NCBI GenBank assembly: GCA_965198325.1
Contig: CBDAPE010000019.1
Coordinates: 496,001 to 560,000 of the forward strand
Origin: CBDAPE01 sp965198325
GTDB taxonomy: Bacteria; Pseudomonadota; Alphaproteobacteria; UBA828; JAPUJA01
Reading direction: 5' to 3'
DNA length: 64,000 bases
Shown: piece by piece, positions 52,174 through 61,149 of the stretch
Layout of the letters: the number at the start of each line of letters is the position of its first letter
Numbering within the stretch: position 1 is the stretch's first letter
Program-made: the position numbers and the translations under genes
The notes under the pieces: generated by a model
What the model saw: the letters and a program-made list of their open reading frames with translations, nothing else
Database searches by the model: none
What the model was told of the DNA's origin: nothing

Positions 52174-53274
52174 ATGAACGCCGTGTTCGATGTGAAGCCG
52201 GTCAGGAGCGGTCGTGCGACCGGGAACGAGAAAATTCACGAATTCCTTGAGCGTGAGGGCCGTCCGGAAGCGGCGCCGATTCGGGACTGGATCGAGCATT
52301 GGTACGACCAACTCGCGGTGGCCAAGCAATCGGACATCCGGGGACGGCTGCGTTCCGACGACATCCAGCAGTTCACATCGGCTTACTTCGAGCTTCAGAT
52401 GTTCGCGATGCTGCGGACCATGAAGTACGAGGTAACGGTGGAGCCGACACTGCAAGCCGGACGGTACAATCCTGACTTTCTGGCCAGACAGGGGGACGAG
52501 GGGTTCTACCTGGAGGCGACCGTGTGCGGACAAGACGCGGGAGAACTTCGAGGCACGAGGAACGAAGAGGATGCGGTGGAAAAGATCCGAGCGGCATTCG
52601 AAGATGCGGGGGTCGACTTCCACTCACACCTCTGGCTGGAAACTGAAGGCGAGCTGAACCGGACGCTTTCCAAGACAAAGCTCGCCAGACCGTTCATCGA
52701 TCTCCTCAGGCGCACCGCCGCCGCGGAAGTGCGGGAGTCCTATGAGTCGAATCCCGTCGGTCACCAGAATCGAAGAGAGTACAGAGCGGAGATCAAATGC
52801 GAGGGCTGGACGCTCCAAGGTATCCTGGAACCCAAGTTCCACGAGGGCGCCGTCGGGCATGTATGGGGACCAGCTCGGTCGGCAGTGGGTGATGCTTCCG
52901 AGGCAATCGGAACGAGCCTCGCCGAAAAGGCGAGGCAGTGGAGAAGTATGGGTCCCCCTGATGGGATCCTCGTGGTCGCCATTTCCATCTGCCACAGCCA
53001 GTTTTTCTGGAACGACGGCGACGAAGCGCGCGCGATCATCGAAGGCTCGATGAGCGGCAAAGCGATGGCGTCCTGGCGAGACGATCTCAAGGCGCTCAAC
53101 GGCATTCTGCTTGTGGGCAACATCTCCATGGGCAGTGAACAAGTGACCAGAGCCAGGCTGATCCCCAACCCGGAGCGACGCTTGCCAGAGTCGCTCGCGC
53201 CACTGATGGCGGAGAACAGATTGGCAGTACTGACCGGTTACGCCGAAAGCGCTAGGCACGGCGCACACCCCTAA
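52174..53274 (+). CDS. Hypothetical protein with PD-(D/E)XK-like nuclease features (366 aa)
   Basis: ATG 52174 has a strong GGAGGAAGG. In the first third are AYFELQMFAMLRTMKYEVTV, then NPDFLARQGDEGFYLEATV: a helix with Glu, then PD and an E-x-T in place of E-x-K, as in restriction-endonuclease-like folds with altered motifs. The rest, with HLWLETEGELNRTL, KARQWRSMGPPDGILVVAIS and a C-terminal SLAPLMAENRLAVLTG, is conserved-looking but not recognised. The stop codon ends exactly at the left end of an IS. It may be part of a defence island. No membrane segments. Confidence 0.65.
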   Translation: MNAVFDVKPVRSGRATGNEKIHEFLEREGRPEAAPIRDWIEHWYDQLAVAKQSDIRGRLRSDDIQQFTSAYFELQMFAMLRTMKYEVTVEPTLQAGRYNPDFLARQGDEGFYLEATVCGQDAGELRGTRNEEDAVEKIRAAFEDAGVDFHSHLWLETEGELNRTLSKTKLARPFIDLLRRTAAAEVRESYESNPVGHQNRREYRAEIKCEGWTLQGILEPKFHEGAVGHVWGPARSAVGDASEAIGTSLAEKARQWRSMGPPDGILVVAISICHSQFFWNDGDEARAIIEGSMSGKAMASWRDDLKALNGILLVGNISMGSEQVTRARLIPNPERRLPESLAPLMAENRLAVLTGYAESARHGAHP

Positions 53275-54718
53275 CAGCCCGTTGATTAAGTCGGCGCCGT
53301 CTGATTCTCTGGTTCCCTGATTTGCAGGGGGATTCGCCGATGGCGATGGGACGGCAGAAGGATGGTCAGGGGGACCTGATGGTGAGCTGGTCGGAGATGC
53401 CGCGCTCTCCGGGTCATGTGTTTTATGACCGCTTGCAGTCGGTGCTGATCGAGGGCGGCTTCGACGCCTTTGCCGAGGCGAGCTGCCGGCCTTATTACGC
53501 GGTCCGGATGGGCGCGCCCTCGGTGCCGCCCGGGCGCTATTTCCGGATGCACCTGGTGGGCTACTTCGAGGGCATCGACAGCGAGCGCGGTCTGGAGTGG
53601 CGCTGCTCGGACTCGCTTTCGCTGCGGGCGTTCCTGCGCCTGGGGAGCCGTGATCGGGTACCGGACCATTCCTGGCTGTCACGGAGCCGCACGCGCCTGC
53701 CCCATGAAGTCCACGCGGCGGTCTTCGACTGGGTTCTGGTGCTGATCGCCGAGGCGGGGCTGATCAAGGGCGAGCGCATCGGCGTCGATGCCTCGACCAT
53801 GGAGGCCAACGCGGCGCTGCGGAACATCGTGCGGCATGACAACGGCGAAGGCTACCGGGAGATGCTGGAGCGCCTGGCCCGGGAAAGCGACGTCGAGACA
53901 CCCACGGCCGAGGACCTGGCGCGTCTGGAGCGGAAGCGCAAGGGCAAGAAGCTTTCCAACACGGATTGGGTTTCGAAGAGCGACCCCGAGGCCAAGATTG
54001 CCAAGATGAAGGACGGCACGACGCATCTGGCCTACAAGCCCGAGCACGCGGTGGATCTGGACACCGGCGCGGTGGTGGCGGCCGAGCTGCACCCGGCCGA
54101 TGAGGGCGACACCACGACGCTTTCCAAGACCCTGGCGAAGGCCGAGGCAAACCTCGAGGCGGTGGATGCGGCACCGACGTCGGAGGACCCGGCCGAATGC
54201 GTCGCCGACAAAGGTTATCACTCACGGGCGGTCTTGAGAGCTCTGAACGACAGTCCCTGGAAGACTCGGATCGCGGCGCCCAAGCAGACCGGCTTTTCGC
54301 GCTGGCACGGTGATGAGGCGGCGCGGCGCGCGGTCACCAACAACCGTGCGCGGCTCAAGTCCGGGGTCGCCCGCGAGGCCTTCAAGCTGCGCGCCGAGAT
54401 CGTCGAGCGCTGCTTTGCCCACAACCTCGATCGTGGCGGCATGCGACGAACCTGGCTGCGCGGGCGAGAGAATGTGCACAAGCGATACCTGCTCCACGTC
54501 GCCGGCCACAATCTATCGTTACTGATGCGCCAGCTCATCGGCGCCGGCACCCCGCGGGAGGCCGTGGCGGGCGGATATGGCGGTATTTTCGTTCTGCTCA
54601 CGCCCACCGGGGCCATGCTGGTGGCACGGGGGGTCTCGCAAAGCGGCCAGACGGCTTTCGCCGCCGCATTCCTCATCTGGGGGTGAGAGCCGGAAAAAGC
54701 CACTTAATCAACGGGCTG
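53275..54718 (+). mobile_element. IS1182/IS5-like insertion sequence (1444 bp)
   Basis: Perfect 16-bp terminal inverted repeats: CAGCCCGTTGATTAAG at 53275-53290 and its complement at 54703-54718. One transposase gene fills it. No target duplication is clear (left flank CCCTAA, right AAAAGC). It starts directly after the stop codon of the gene at 52174. Confidence 0.92.
53340..54686 (+). CDS. DDE transposase with DUF772 domain (IS1182/IS5-like)
   Basis: 448 residues from ATG 53340 (GGGGG upstream). The N-terminal DUF772 part (YYAVRMGAPSVPPGRYFRMH) is followed by the DDE core: GERIGVDASTMEANA, CVADKGYHSRAV and a final conserved ENVHKRYLLHVAGHNLSLLM with the catalytic Glu region in EIVERCFAHNLDRGG. 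A charged insertion (LERKRKGKKLSNTDW) is typical of this group. Complete. Confidence 0.9.
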   Translation: MAMGRQKDGQGDLMVSWSEMPRSPGHVFYDRLQSVLIEGGFDAFAEASCRPYYAVRMGAPSVPPGRYFRMHLVGYFEGIDSERGLEWRCSDSLSLRAFLRLGSRDRVPDHSWLSRSRTRLPHEVHAAVFDWVLVLIAEAGLIKGERIGVDASTMEANAALRNIVRHDNGEGYREMLERLARESDVETPTAEDLARLERKRKGKKLSNTDWVSKSDPEAKIAKMKDGTTHLAYKPEHAVDLDTGAVVAAELHPADEGDTTTLSKTLAKAEANLEAVDAAPTSEDPAECVADKGYHSRAVLRALNDSPWKTRIAAPKQTGFSRWHGDEAARRAVTNNRARLKSGVAREAFKLRAEIVERCFAHNLDRGGMRRTWLRGRENVHKRYLLHVAGHNLSLLMRQLIGAGTPREAVAGGYGGIFVLLTPTGAMLVARGVSQSGQTAFAAAFLIWG

Positions 54719-54999
54719 AAAAGCTGCAACCGAGCAGTTTCCCGATTATCGTAAGGCCTTCGCCGCGCGCGAGCGCCCGGGACACGAAAGAATGACGCAT
54801 GGTGTTACAGCGATGTGCTGAAGTCGTTTCCTATCCTTTTGTGGCCATCGTTTTTGCAATTCTCAGAACTGGGTCGGCACTCCGAATGGGAGCTTCACAG
54901 AGGCATCTACCTATCGTCCATAAGGGGCATTTCCGTTACCAATTAGTTTCCGCCATTGACAATATACAACATGAGATATCTGGCTATATTCGAGATCTA
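54719..54999. other. Intergenic stretch, nothing recognised
   Basis: 281 bases between the IS right end and the 3' end of the DUF6602-type gene. A plus-strand frame from 54799 runs antisense into that gene and has no coding character. Confidence 0.35.
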
Positions 55000-55803
55000 T
55001 CAGACTCGCTTTCCCCATATCCTATCGCGTGGCAAGTACTCAATTGGATCGGGGAAACGCTCGCCAGCTTGCCGCAGCCACGAGTCAAACAAAACATACC
55101 AAGCCATGAGCGAGTCGTCTCCCAAGTCATCGACCTCGACTGGGTTGGGCAATAGGGGAGACAAGTCATTGCCATAACGTTGGACTAAACTGTTTCGATG
55201 AGGGCTGTTGGGTTGGCCTAATTTGCTGATTTCCAAATAGCTTCCTGATTTTACGACCAATTTACCTGGTACAACTACAAAGTCTGGACGTTCATTGGAC
55301 GGAATAACTCCGAGCATGGAAGTTAGGCTATTCTTCAGGGTTTCTGGACTACTGGAATCAAAGGACCACAAAATTGCCAGAGATTCAGTAATGTTCTGTC
55401 TACCTTTTACAAATCGGAACCGTCTTTGTAGTTTTTTGAATTTGCGAAATTTGGAAATTGCATCCGTCAAGTCTCGTGGATTCAATTGGGTCTTAACTTC
55501 TATCAACGCATAAAGCGCCTCAACCGGCCACAACTTTTTCCGTACATCAGGGTACAAGGGTGAATTGTTCGGTTTGTCGAATACAACCAGATCCGCTTCA
55601 TTTGAAAACATTCCGTCATGAGAAATTACCAGTCCCGTGCTGACTCCAAATCTTTCTGGCAAATGGTTGCGGAGAAAGTTGGCCACCAAATCTTCCCGGT
55701 TGATACCAGCGGATGGTCTGTGTTGGGCGTAGTCTCTTCGAAGTGCCACGGATTTTCGGCTCATTTCTTCGACGACATCTCGCATGTATTCGTCAAACGT
55801 CAT
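55000..55803 (-). CDS. DUF6602-type protein (nuclease-like)
   Basis: 267 residues, lower GC than its surroundings, suggesting transfer. NREDLVANFLRNHLPERFGV, then SNEADLVVFDKPN and ALYALIEVKTQL give an E...ExD...ExK order like the PD-(D/E)XK nuclease fold, with the catalytic Asp in EADLVV and EVK in IEVKT. The family is found in defence-related neighbourhoods but is uncharacterised. ATG 55803 begins in a region without a strong ribosome site. The second IS3 copy starts 80 bp upstream. Confidence 0.75.
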   Translation of the reverse strand: MTFDEYMRDVVEEMSRKSVALRRDYAQHRPSAGINREDLVANFLRNHLPERFGVSTGLVISHDGMFSNEADLVVFDKPNNSPLYPDVRKKLWPVEALYALIEVKTQLNPRDLTDAISKFRKFKKLQRRFRFVKGRQNITESLAILWSFDSSSPETLKNSLTSMLGVIPSNERPDFVVVPGKLVVKSGSYLEISKLGQPNSPHRNSLVQRYGNDLSPLLPNPVEVDDLGDDSLMAWYVLFDSWLRQAGERFPDPIEYLPRDRIWGKRV

Positions 55804-55953
55804 CGCTCTCGTCCCTTATGTATTTACGTCTAACCCCGGTTGGCGGCCCTGCAGAAACTCGGCGTTCAGGAGATGCGGTGGAGTGACCCCCTAAAAGTGG
55901 TCCAGATTTATTGAAGAGTTTGGCGCATTTTGCCCCCTCGAAAGGAGGACGAA

Positions 55954-56232
55954 ATGAGCCGTAAACGCTACACCTCAGAACGGATTATCAGCATGTTGCG
56001 CGAAGCCGAGGTGGCTTTGGCGCAGGGCCAGTCGGTTGGTCAAGCTTGTCGCACGCTCGGCGTATCGGAGCAGAGTTACTATCGCTGGCGCAAGGAATAT
56101 GGCGGCCTTCGTACTGACCAGGCCAAGCGTCTGAAGGACCTGGAGAAGGAGAATGGCCGTCTCCGCAAGGCGATCTCGGATCTGACGTTGGATAAGCTGA
56201 TCTTGAAAGAGGCGCTTGAGGGAAATTGCTAA
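55954..56232 (+). CDS. IS3-family transposase OrfA (copy 2)
   Basis: Same 92-residue protein as at 2497-2775, with the HTH and leucine-zipper regions. ATG 55954 has AAAGGAGG. Intact. Confidence 0.92.
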   Translation: MSRKRYTSERIISMLREAEVALAQGQSVGQACRTLGVSEQSYYRWRKEYGGLRTDQAKRLKDLEKENGRLRKAISDLTLDKLILKEALEGNC

Positions 56233-57209
56233 GCCCCGCCCGTCGCCGGCAGTGTGTTGATCATCTCCAGGCCGAACTGGGGATCTCCGAGCGACGGGCC
56301 TGTGCTGTTGCAGGCCAACATCGCTCAACCCAGCGCAAGAGACCCCGTGGTCGGGATGATGAAGAGGCCCTCACGGCCGCGATCATCCGCTTGGCCAGCC
56401 AGTATGGCAGATATGGCGATCGGCGGATCACTGCCTTGCTCAGGACCGAAGGTTGGCACGTGAACGCCAAGCGGGTCCAGCGCATCTGGCGGCGGGAGGG
56501 GCTGAAGCTCCCACAGAAGCAACCGAAACGGGGCAGGCTGTGGCTCAACGACGGATCCTGCATCCGTCTGCGGCCGTGCTGGCCCAATCACGTCTGGTCC
56601 TATGACTTCGTCATGGATCGAACACACGATGGGAGGACGTTCCGCATGCTCACCGTGATCGATGAGTTCACCAGGCGGTGCATGGCCGTTGTCGTCGAGC
56701 GAAGATTGAACTCGGACAATGTCCTCCATTGTCTGACCGAGCTCTTCGTCCAACATGGCCCGCCGGATCATATCCGTTCCGACAACGGCTCAGAGTTTAC
56801 CGCTCATGCCGTCCGCGACTGGCTCGGCAGGATCGGCGTCAAGACCCTCTATATCGAGCCCGGGTCACCTTGGGAGAACGGATACAACGAGAGCTTCAAC
56901 TCAAAGCTCCGGGACGAAATCCTGAACACGGAGATCTTCTCTACACTGAAGCAGGCCAAAGTGCTGATCGAACGATGGCGCCATCACTATAATACCATCC
57001 GGCCGCATAGCTCGCTCGGATACAGACCGCCGGCCCCAGAAACCATCTTGCCAAACGTTGAGGGGCCAACCTACCCTGTTGAGGGGCTACGGGCGGCCCA
57101 TCAACTTAATTTGAATAAGCGAGCTGGGCTTTCGGTACTGCCGGGCCATTACCGGCGCACCCTGCCACTGCGAGGACCGCTCCAAGACAAAGGGCGGGAC
57201 CTAGTATAG
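56226..57209 (+). pseudogene. IS3-family transposase OrfB (copy 2), C-terminus replaced by inserted DNA
   Basis: Identical to copy 1's OrfB through AAHQLN; the last 7 native codons are replaced by about 32 foreign codons after the insertion at 57110. All DDE motifs are retained. The protein could be catalytically competent, but the element has lost linkage of its ends by the insertion and would mobilise the nested segment too. Confidence 0.88.
57105..57109. repeat. 5-bp target duplication (left) of the nested insertion
   Basis: CTTAA; the same five bases resume the IS3 sequence at 59033-59037. Confidence 0.85.
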
Positions 57210-57588
57210 AAATTCTAGTCATGGGATTTCTCCAGAGAAAGCCTCCGGCTCCGGCTGGTGCCGGGCCGTTTGTGCAAAAGGACGCTGACGCTTCGCTATC
57301 AAGTTCAGCGAGCCGATGGCATAATCTGATGCATCAGCCAATCAGAAAGTTCTGGCGGTGGACCCACTGAAATAGACCGGGATTCCCCATATGGAACCCT
57401 CCCAGCCCGTTGAGTGTGGCTCGACACCGCTCGACGTGCAATTTGCCTTCGAATGACAGCCATCTTCGCGCCGAGCCGGATGATTGAGGACCAATTGGCG
57501 GCGTTGGTGGCGCGGAATGGCATTTTTGCCGGCGATCCGGGCGCACCGATCCTGTCGGCGGCGACGCGAAGGAACGGGGTGCCGTCGC
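57110..57588. other. Non-coding or unassigned DNA at the left of the nested insertion
   Basis: Between the insertion edge and the transposase stop. Short open frames exist on both strands (for example 57414-57614 plus, containing IEDQLAALVARNGIF), but none is recognised. The part before ~57364 is probably captured host DNA rather than IS sequence. Confidence 0.4.
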
Positions 57589-58938
57589 TCATGCCGGGGC
57601 TGGCGGCGGTCTGAGCCGGTCGATACGGCGCAGGATGTCGGCGAACAGGTCACGAGGAATGACAACCTCGGCCATCTGGAACGTGACGTAGCGCCCGTGG
57701 CGCACGATCTTCGCTCCGATCTTGATGAGCTTCTCTCGCAGGCTGGTCAGTGACCACTGTTTCACGGCATCGGGCAGCGCGAGGGTGCGCATGAAGTTGC
57801 CGAGGTTGTAAGCGAGCGCGTGAAGCTGGAGGCGAACGGCATTGTGGTCGAACCTGCGGCACGACAGGCGTGTCCACCGGATCGCGTTTTTGCCCTCCTT
57901 GATCCAGTGCTCAGCCGTGCCGCGCTGATTGTAGAACGCGACCACCCGCTCGGCAGGGCGGCCCAGGTTGGTGACTATGAACCCGACCCTCGGGTACAAC
58001 TCACCCGGATGCCACTCGACCTTGGCGACGATGCGGCGGGGCTTGTCCCAGGTTCCGGCCTGATAACTGAAGCTGGCATGATACCGGCGCACGTCCTTGG
58101 GCGGCCTGCCGACGGGGCGCTTCAGGAGATGAGCGATGCTCTCTTGCAGCACCTTGTTGGCGGGCAGCCGGATGGCGTAGAGCATGCCTTCGGCTTCGAG
58201 GTAGTCGTAGATCTCCGGTGAGGCGAAGGCCGCATCGCCGCGGAAGTAGAGGCGGATGGCTCGTTCCTTGTAACGTTCGACCACCGGTACCAGGACATCA
58301 CGCCATCCGTGGGCGCTGTGCACGTTGCCGGGGCGCAGCGCGCAACGCTCCAGATCGCCGAACTGGTTGAACACGAACAGCGGGTGATAGCAGGTGCAGC
58401 CGAAGTGGCCGTTATAGGCCGTGCCCTCCTGCTCACCGAATGTCGGGCTGACGGAGCTGTCCATGTCGAGCACCACGCGCCTCGGCGGATCGTGGTCGTG
58501 AACCCGGTCGATCCACGTCCCCGACAGGTCCGCAAGGGCCGCGAGGTTCTCGTTGTTCGCCAGCAGCTCGGTCTCGAACCGCCCCATCTGGCTGGTCGAT
58601 GCCCCGCCGCGCTCGACCGCCTTGCCGCCGACGATCCAGCGCATCGCGGGATCACGCCCGAGCCGGTCGGCGTCGTTGACATCCTCGTAGCCGGCGAGAC
58701 GCCCATAGACGGACTGGCGAAGGAGACTGACGATGCCGTGCCAGCCGTTCCTGCCTGTGCGGCTATCCGCGAGCACGCCGCCCGCCAGTGCGGTCAGCCC
58801 GAGCGCGTCGTCCAGTTCGCGATAAGCGAGCAACCCCGCGTCGGAGGTCACCTGCGATCCGTGGAACTCCAGTTTCAGGCGGCGGTCGAAAAGGGGCCGG
58901 AGTGGCCCATGATCCGATTCACCCTCCGGGTTCCGCAT
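57589..58938 (-). CDS. IS1380-family transposase
   Basis: 449 residues. LEFHGSQVTSDAGLLAYRELD is the family's N-terminal signature; the DDE core contains VVLDMDSSVSPTFGEQEG, RLYFRGDAAFASPEIYDYLE and FYNQRGTAEHWIKEGKNAIRW with the catalytic Glu. DHNAVRLQLHALAYNLGNFM is typical of the C-terminus. Full length without lesions. GC-rich like the host. Confidence 0.93.
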   Translation of the reverse strand: MRNPEGESDHGPLRPLFDRRLKLEFHGSQVTSDAGLLAYRELDDALGLTALAGGVLADSRTGRNGWHGIVSLLRQSVYGRLAGYEDVNDADRLGRDPAMRWIVGGKAVERGGASTSQMGRFETELLANNENLAALADLSGTWIDRVHDHDPPRRVVLDMDSSVSPTFGEQEGTAYNGHFGCTCYHPLFVFNQFGDLERCALRPGNVHSAHGWRDVLVPVVERYKERAIRLYFRGDAAFASPEIYDYLEAEGMLYAIRLPANKVLQESIAHLLKRPVGRPPKDVRRYHASFSYQAGTWDKPRRIVAKVEWHPGELYPRVGFIVTNLGRPAERVVAFYNQRGTAEHWIKEGKNAIRWTRLSCRRFDHNAVRLQLHALAYNLGNFMRTLALPDAVKQWSLTSLREKLIKIGAKIVRHGRYVTFQMAEVVIPRDLFADILRRIDRLRPPPAPA

Positions 58939-59032
58939 CCGAGCCGCCCTCCGACACCCTCAAGCCAGTGATTCTTGTAGCAGAATCGTGCCAATCAGGC
59001 ATCAGGCGAAGCGGTCACTTGGGAAATGTGGG

Positions 59033-59083
59033 CTTAACCCGCGCCAAACTCTAACTTAAGCGCTGGACCACTAATCGGGGGCA
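59033..59083 (+). mobile_element. IS3 copy 2, right-end remnant
   Basis: CTTAACCCGCGCC to CGGGGGCA, identical to the last 51 bp of copy 1, including the right inverted repeat. Confidence 0.92.
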
Positions 59084-59275
59084 GACCACCTCGATCACAT
59101 TTGCATAGTCCGCATCGGCAAACGCCGGCCACTGTTCCAACGTGCCTTGTTCTTTGCCTTGTAGAAAATCGAGCATTGTGGCCCTCTCTGATTCGAAATT
59201 GAGGACGTTCGGAGAAGATTTATCATCCCGCCCCGCCAAGCGAAAAGTATGATGCAAACGTACCGTTCCGTCCAT
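59084..59275 (-). pseudogene. Fragment of an unknown gene cut by IS3
   Basis: The minus frame reads GTVRLHHTFRLAGRDDK, then MLDFLQGKEQGTLEQW and ADADYANVIEVV up to the IS right end. It also stays open upstream to about 59338 without a clear start. Composition is coding-like; the partner or family is not recognised. Truncated at its 3' side by the IS. Confidence 0.45.
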
Positions 59276-59390
59276 AAAGACGGAGGATTCCCCATCGTGT
59301 ACATCTGGACCCGCCGAAGGTTCATCCAGCTACAATGGACAGGTCGGCCGGACAGGCCAGACCATCGTCGCTGCTGAGCCCGCCGCTGTT

Positions 59391-59780
59391 CTAAGATTTG
59401 GCGGCGACCACTTCGATCTCGATCAGTAATCCCGGAAGCACTAGCGAGGGCACGACGATGGCCTTGGACGCGGGCTTGGCTCCCCCGAGGATTTCCCTCT
59501 CAAGATCAACGTATTCGTCGTAATATTCAAGGCCTACAATATAGGTGTCCTTCTTGACGAGATCGCTGTAACCCATTCCCGCGGATTTCAATACTTCAGC
59601 AATATTCTCCCACGCAGTCCGTGTCTGGGCCTCGAAACCTTTCACTACGTCGCCCCCGGGCGTTATCCCGACTTCACCCGCCACCCAAAGCACCCGGGCG
59701 TTCGGAGGCACTTCGAGTCCGTGACTGTAAATATCGCCGACTGGCGCGTGAATTGTCTTCGGATTGTGAATTGTGTTCAT
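59391..59780 (-). CDS. RidA/YjgF-family protein
   Basis: 129 residues. The fold is shown by GDIYSHGLEVPPNARVLWVA, GITPGGDVVKGFEAQTRTAWENI, LKSAGMGYSDLVKKDTYIVG and a C-terminal PSLVLPGLLIEIEVVA. Classic RidA has an Arg in the pocket (around GNRPAR/V), replaced here by PGLLIEIE, so it may be a deaminase-like relative rather than a true enamine deaminase. ATG 59780. It stands alone between IS remnants. Confidence 0.88.
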   Translation of the reverse strand: MNTIHNPKTIHAPVGDIYSHGLEVPPNARVLWVAGEVGITPGGDVVKGFEAQTRTAWENIAEVLKSAGMGYSDLVKKDTYIVGLEYYDEYVDLEREILGGAKPASKAIVVPSLVLPGLLIEIEVVAAKS

Positions 59781-59993
59781 CTCTTCGAGTCCCTTTGTTT
59801 ATTGCCTACGGGCAATTTTGTCCCGTCGCCCGCCGTCCGGGAGGATTTGTGGAATGAGATTGGTCCGCTCTCCCTTAGTCTCCTATAAGGAGTGACCCAC
59901 CGCCACAGTTAATGCCGCTTATTAGGGTCCGGACCCATTAAGGGGATTCCCAAAGCGGGGCTGGCATGATTCATTGTCTCCAGCGAGGAGGCG

Positions 59994-60428
59994 ATGGAAA
60001 TGTCGGATTTCTTTTGGTTTTCGGATGCGCAATGGGCTCGGATCGCTTCGCTTTTGCCGACGGATACGCGCGGCATGGCGCGCGTTGACGATCGCCGGGT
60101 GCTGAGCGGGATCGTCCATGCCCTGAGGAATGGCGGGCGCTGGGCCGACTGTCCGCGTGAGGTCTACGGACCGAAGAAGACGCTCTACAACCGCTTTGTA
60201 CGCTGGGCGGAGCGCGGCATCTGGGAACGGATATTCAGTGCGCTGGCGGGCGGCGAAGACGCCCCCGACCGGCTGTTCATCGATTCAACCTGCATCAAGG
60301 TTCATCGCTGCGCCGGCGGCGGAAAAGGGGGGCCTTGGCCCATGGCATCGGCCGCACCAAGGGGGGCCGCAACACCAAGCTCCACGCTGTCTGCGATGCG
60401 AAAGGCAGGCCCCTCGTCCTGCTCCTGA
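59994..60428 (+). CDS. IS5-family transposase OrfA
   Basis: The DUF4096 region is clear (FSDAQWARIASLLPTDTRGM; RVLSGIVHALRNGGRWADCP; YNRFVRWAERGIWERIFSAL) and FIDSTCIKVHR supplies the first Asp. From about codon 110 the true product leaves this frame at GGA-AAA-GGG-GGG for the OrfB frame; residues after that are not native. Confidence 0.9.
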   Translation: MEMSDFFWFSDAQWARIASLLPTDTRGMARVDDRRVLSGIVHALRNGGRWADCPREVYGPKKTLYNRFVRWAERGIWERIFSALAGGEDAPDRLFIDSTCIKVHRCAGGGKGGPWPMASAAPRGAATPSSTLSAMRKAGPSSCS

Positions 60429-60757
60429 CACCAGGAAACGTCCATGATTGCAAGCTCGCCCAGCGCTGTATCGAAGCCATGCCGCCCGCCGCCGAACTCG
60501 TCGCCGACAAGGGCGATGACAGCAAAGCCCTGCGCGACTGGCTGGCAGAACGCGGAACCACGGCCGTCATCCCACCGCGCAAGAACCGCAAGGTCCAATA
60601 CCATTATGACAAGACCGTCTACAGGCAGCGCAACATCATCGAGCGCATGTTTTGCCGCCTCAAGGACTGGCGCCGTATAGCCACCCGCTTCGACCGCAAC
60701 ATCAAAAACTTCATCGCCGCAATCGCCCTTGCCGCCACCGTCATCTGGTGGCTGTAA
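60335..60757 (+). CDS. IS5-family transposase OrfB (DDE C-terminal part)
   Basis: AHGIGRTKGGRNTKLHAVCD, then VADKGDDSKALRDWL with the second Asp, and QRNIIERMFCRLKDWRRIATRF with the catalytic Glu. There is only a TTG at 60335; synthesis is expected by -1 frameshifting from OrfA at the A4G6 run 60323-60332. Confidence 0.9.
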   Translation: MAHGIGRTKGGRNTKLHAVCDAKGRPLVLLLTPGNVHDCKLAQRCIEAMPPAAELVADKGDDSKALRDWLAERGTTAVIPPRKNRKVQYHYDKTVYRQRNIIERMFCRLKDWRRIATRFDRNIKNFIAAIALAATVIWWL

Positions 60758-60770
60758 TGAGTCCGGACCC

Positions 60771-61149
60771 TAGTTTAGACCGTGCTCGCTGTTTGGCGAG
60801 AGGCGATCGGTCCGTAGCCGTCCAGGAGCGAAGGGTGGATCGGTGCAATGGATCTCGAATACGCCCGCTGCCCCGTCTCCCATACGTGGGCGGGTCGGAT
60901 GAGCTGAACGGAACGGGGGCGGCGGAATTCATCGATGACGGTGCTCTCAAAATCGAACTATTACGCCGCCTCGGCGACGGAGCCATCCTCGAAGCGCCGC
61001 GGGCGTGGCCTCTTCAACAGCCTGCTTGAGCGGCGACCTTGCCCAATCGTTTACGCTTTGCAATAGTGAACGCAGGGGTACTCCCCACTTGGTTGGGGGA
61101 TGGAGTTTACGGGAGAACACCGGCTGCCGGCATCTTGTGGAGAGGGTTG
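60771..61149. other. Intergenic / remnant region
   Basis: 379 bases between the IS5 right end and the coxG-like remnant. A plus frame contains AEFIDDGALKIELLRRLGDG, which looks like a decayed protein end, but I cannot assign it. No promoter recognised, although the cox genes need one. Confidence 0.35.

Larger units (their letters stand above)
55884..57109 (+). mobile_element. IS3-family (IS407-like) insertion sequence, copy 2, left part
   Basis: Identical by eye to copy 1 (offset 53457) from the left inverted repeat to ATCAACTTAA at 57109, where an inserted segment starts. Its last 51 bp reappear at 59033-59083. The intact element would be 1272 bp. Confidence 0.93.
57110..59032 (-). mobile_element. 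IS1380-family transposition unit nested in the IS3 element (1923 bp)
   Basis: Exact CTTAA duplications flank it. The right end reads inward CCCACATTTCCC, as expected for an IS1380-type end upstream of the transposase. The left edge (TTTGAATAAGCG) does not match it. A CCCACTGAAATAGACCG sequence at about 57364 would give a normal IS length of about 1.67 kb, leaving about 254 bp of extra DNA downstream of the transposase. This is the geometry of ISEcp1-like one-ended transposition. The left IS end is inferred. Confidence 0.75.
59925..60770 (+). mobile_element. IS5-family (IS427-like) insertion sequence (846 bp)
   Basis: Inverted repeats GGGTCCGGACCCATTA (left) and GGGTCCGGACTCATTA (right, inward). 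TA flanks both ends (59923-59924, 60771-60772), the usual target duplication of this group. Two overlapping frames encode the transposase by -1 frameshifting. Confidence 0.92.

Noticed and set aside
53269..54724. TAA or CTAA as target duplication of the IS1182-like element
   Set aside because: The right flank is AAAAGC, so no duplication of those bases is present.
61039..61149. Start of a complete gene at TTG 61039 leading into the coxG-like remnant
   Set aside because: The first ~35 codons have no family similarity and no ribosome site; only the last part looks native.
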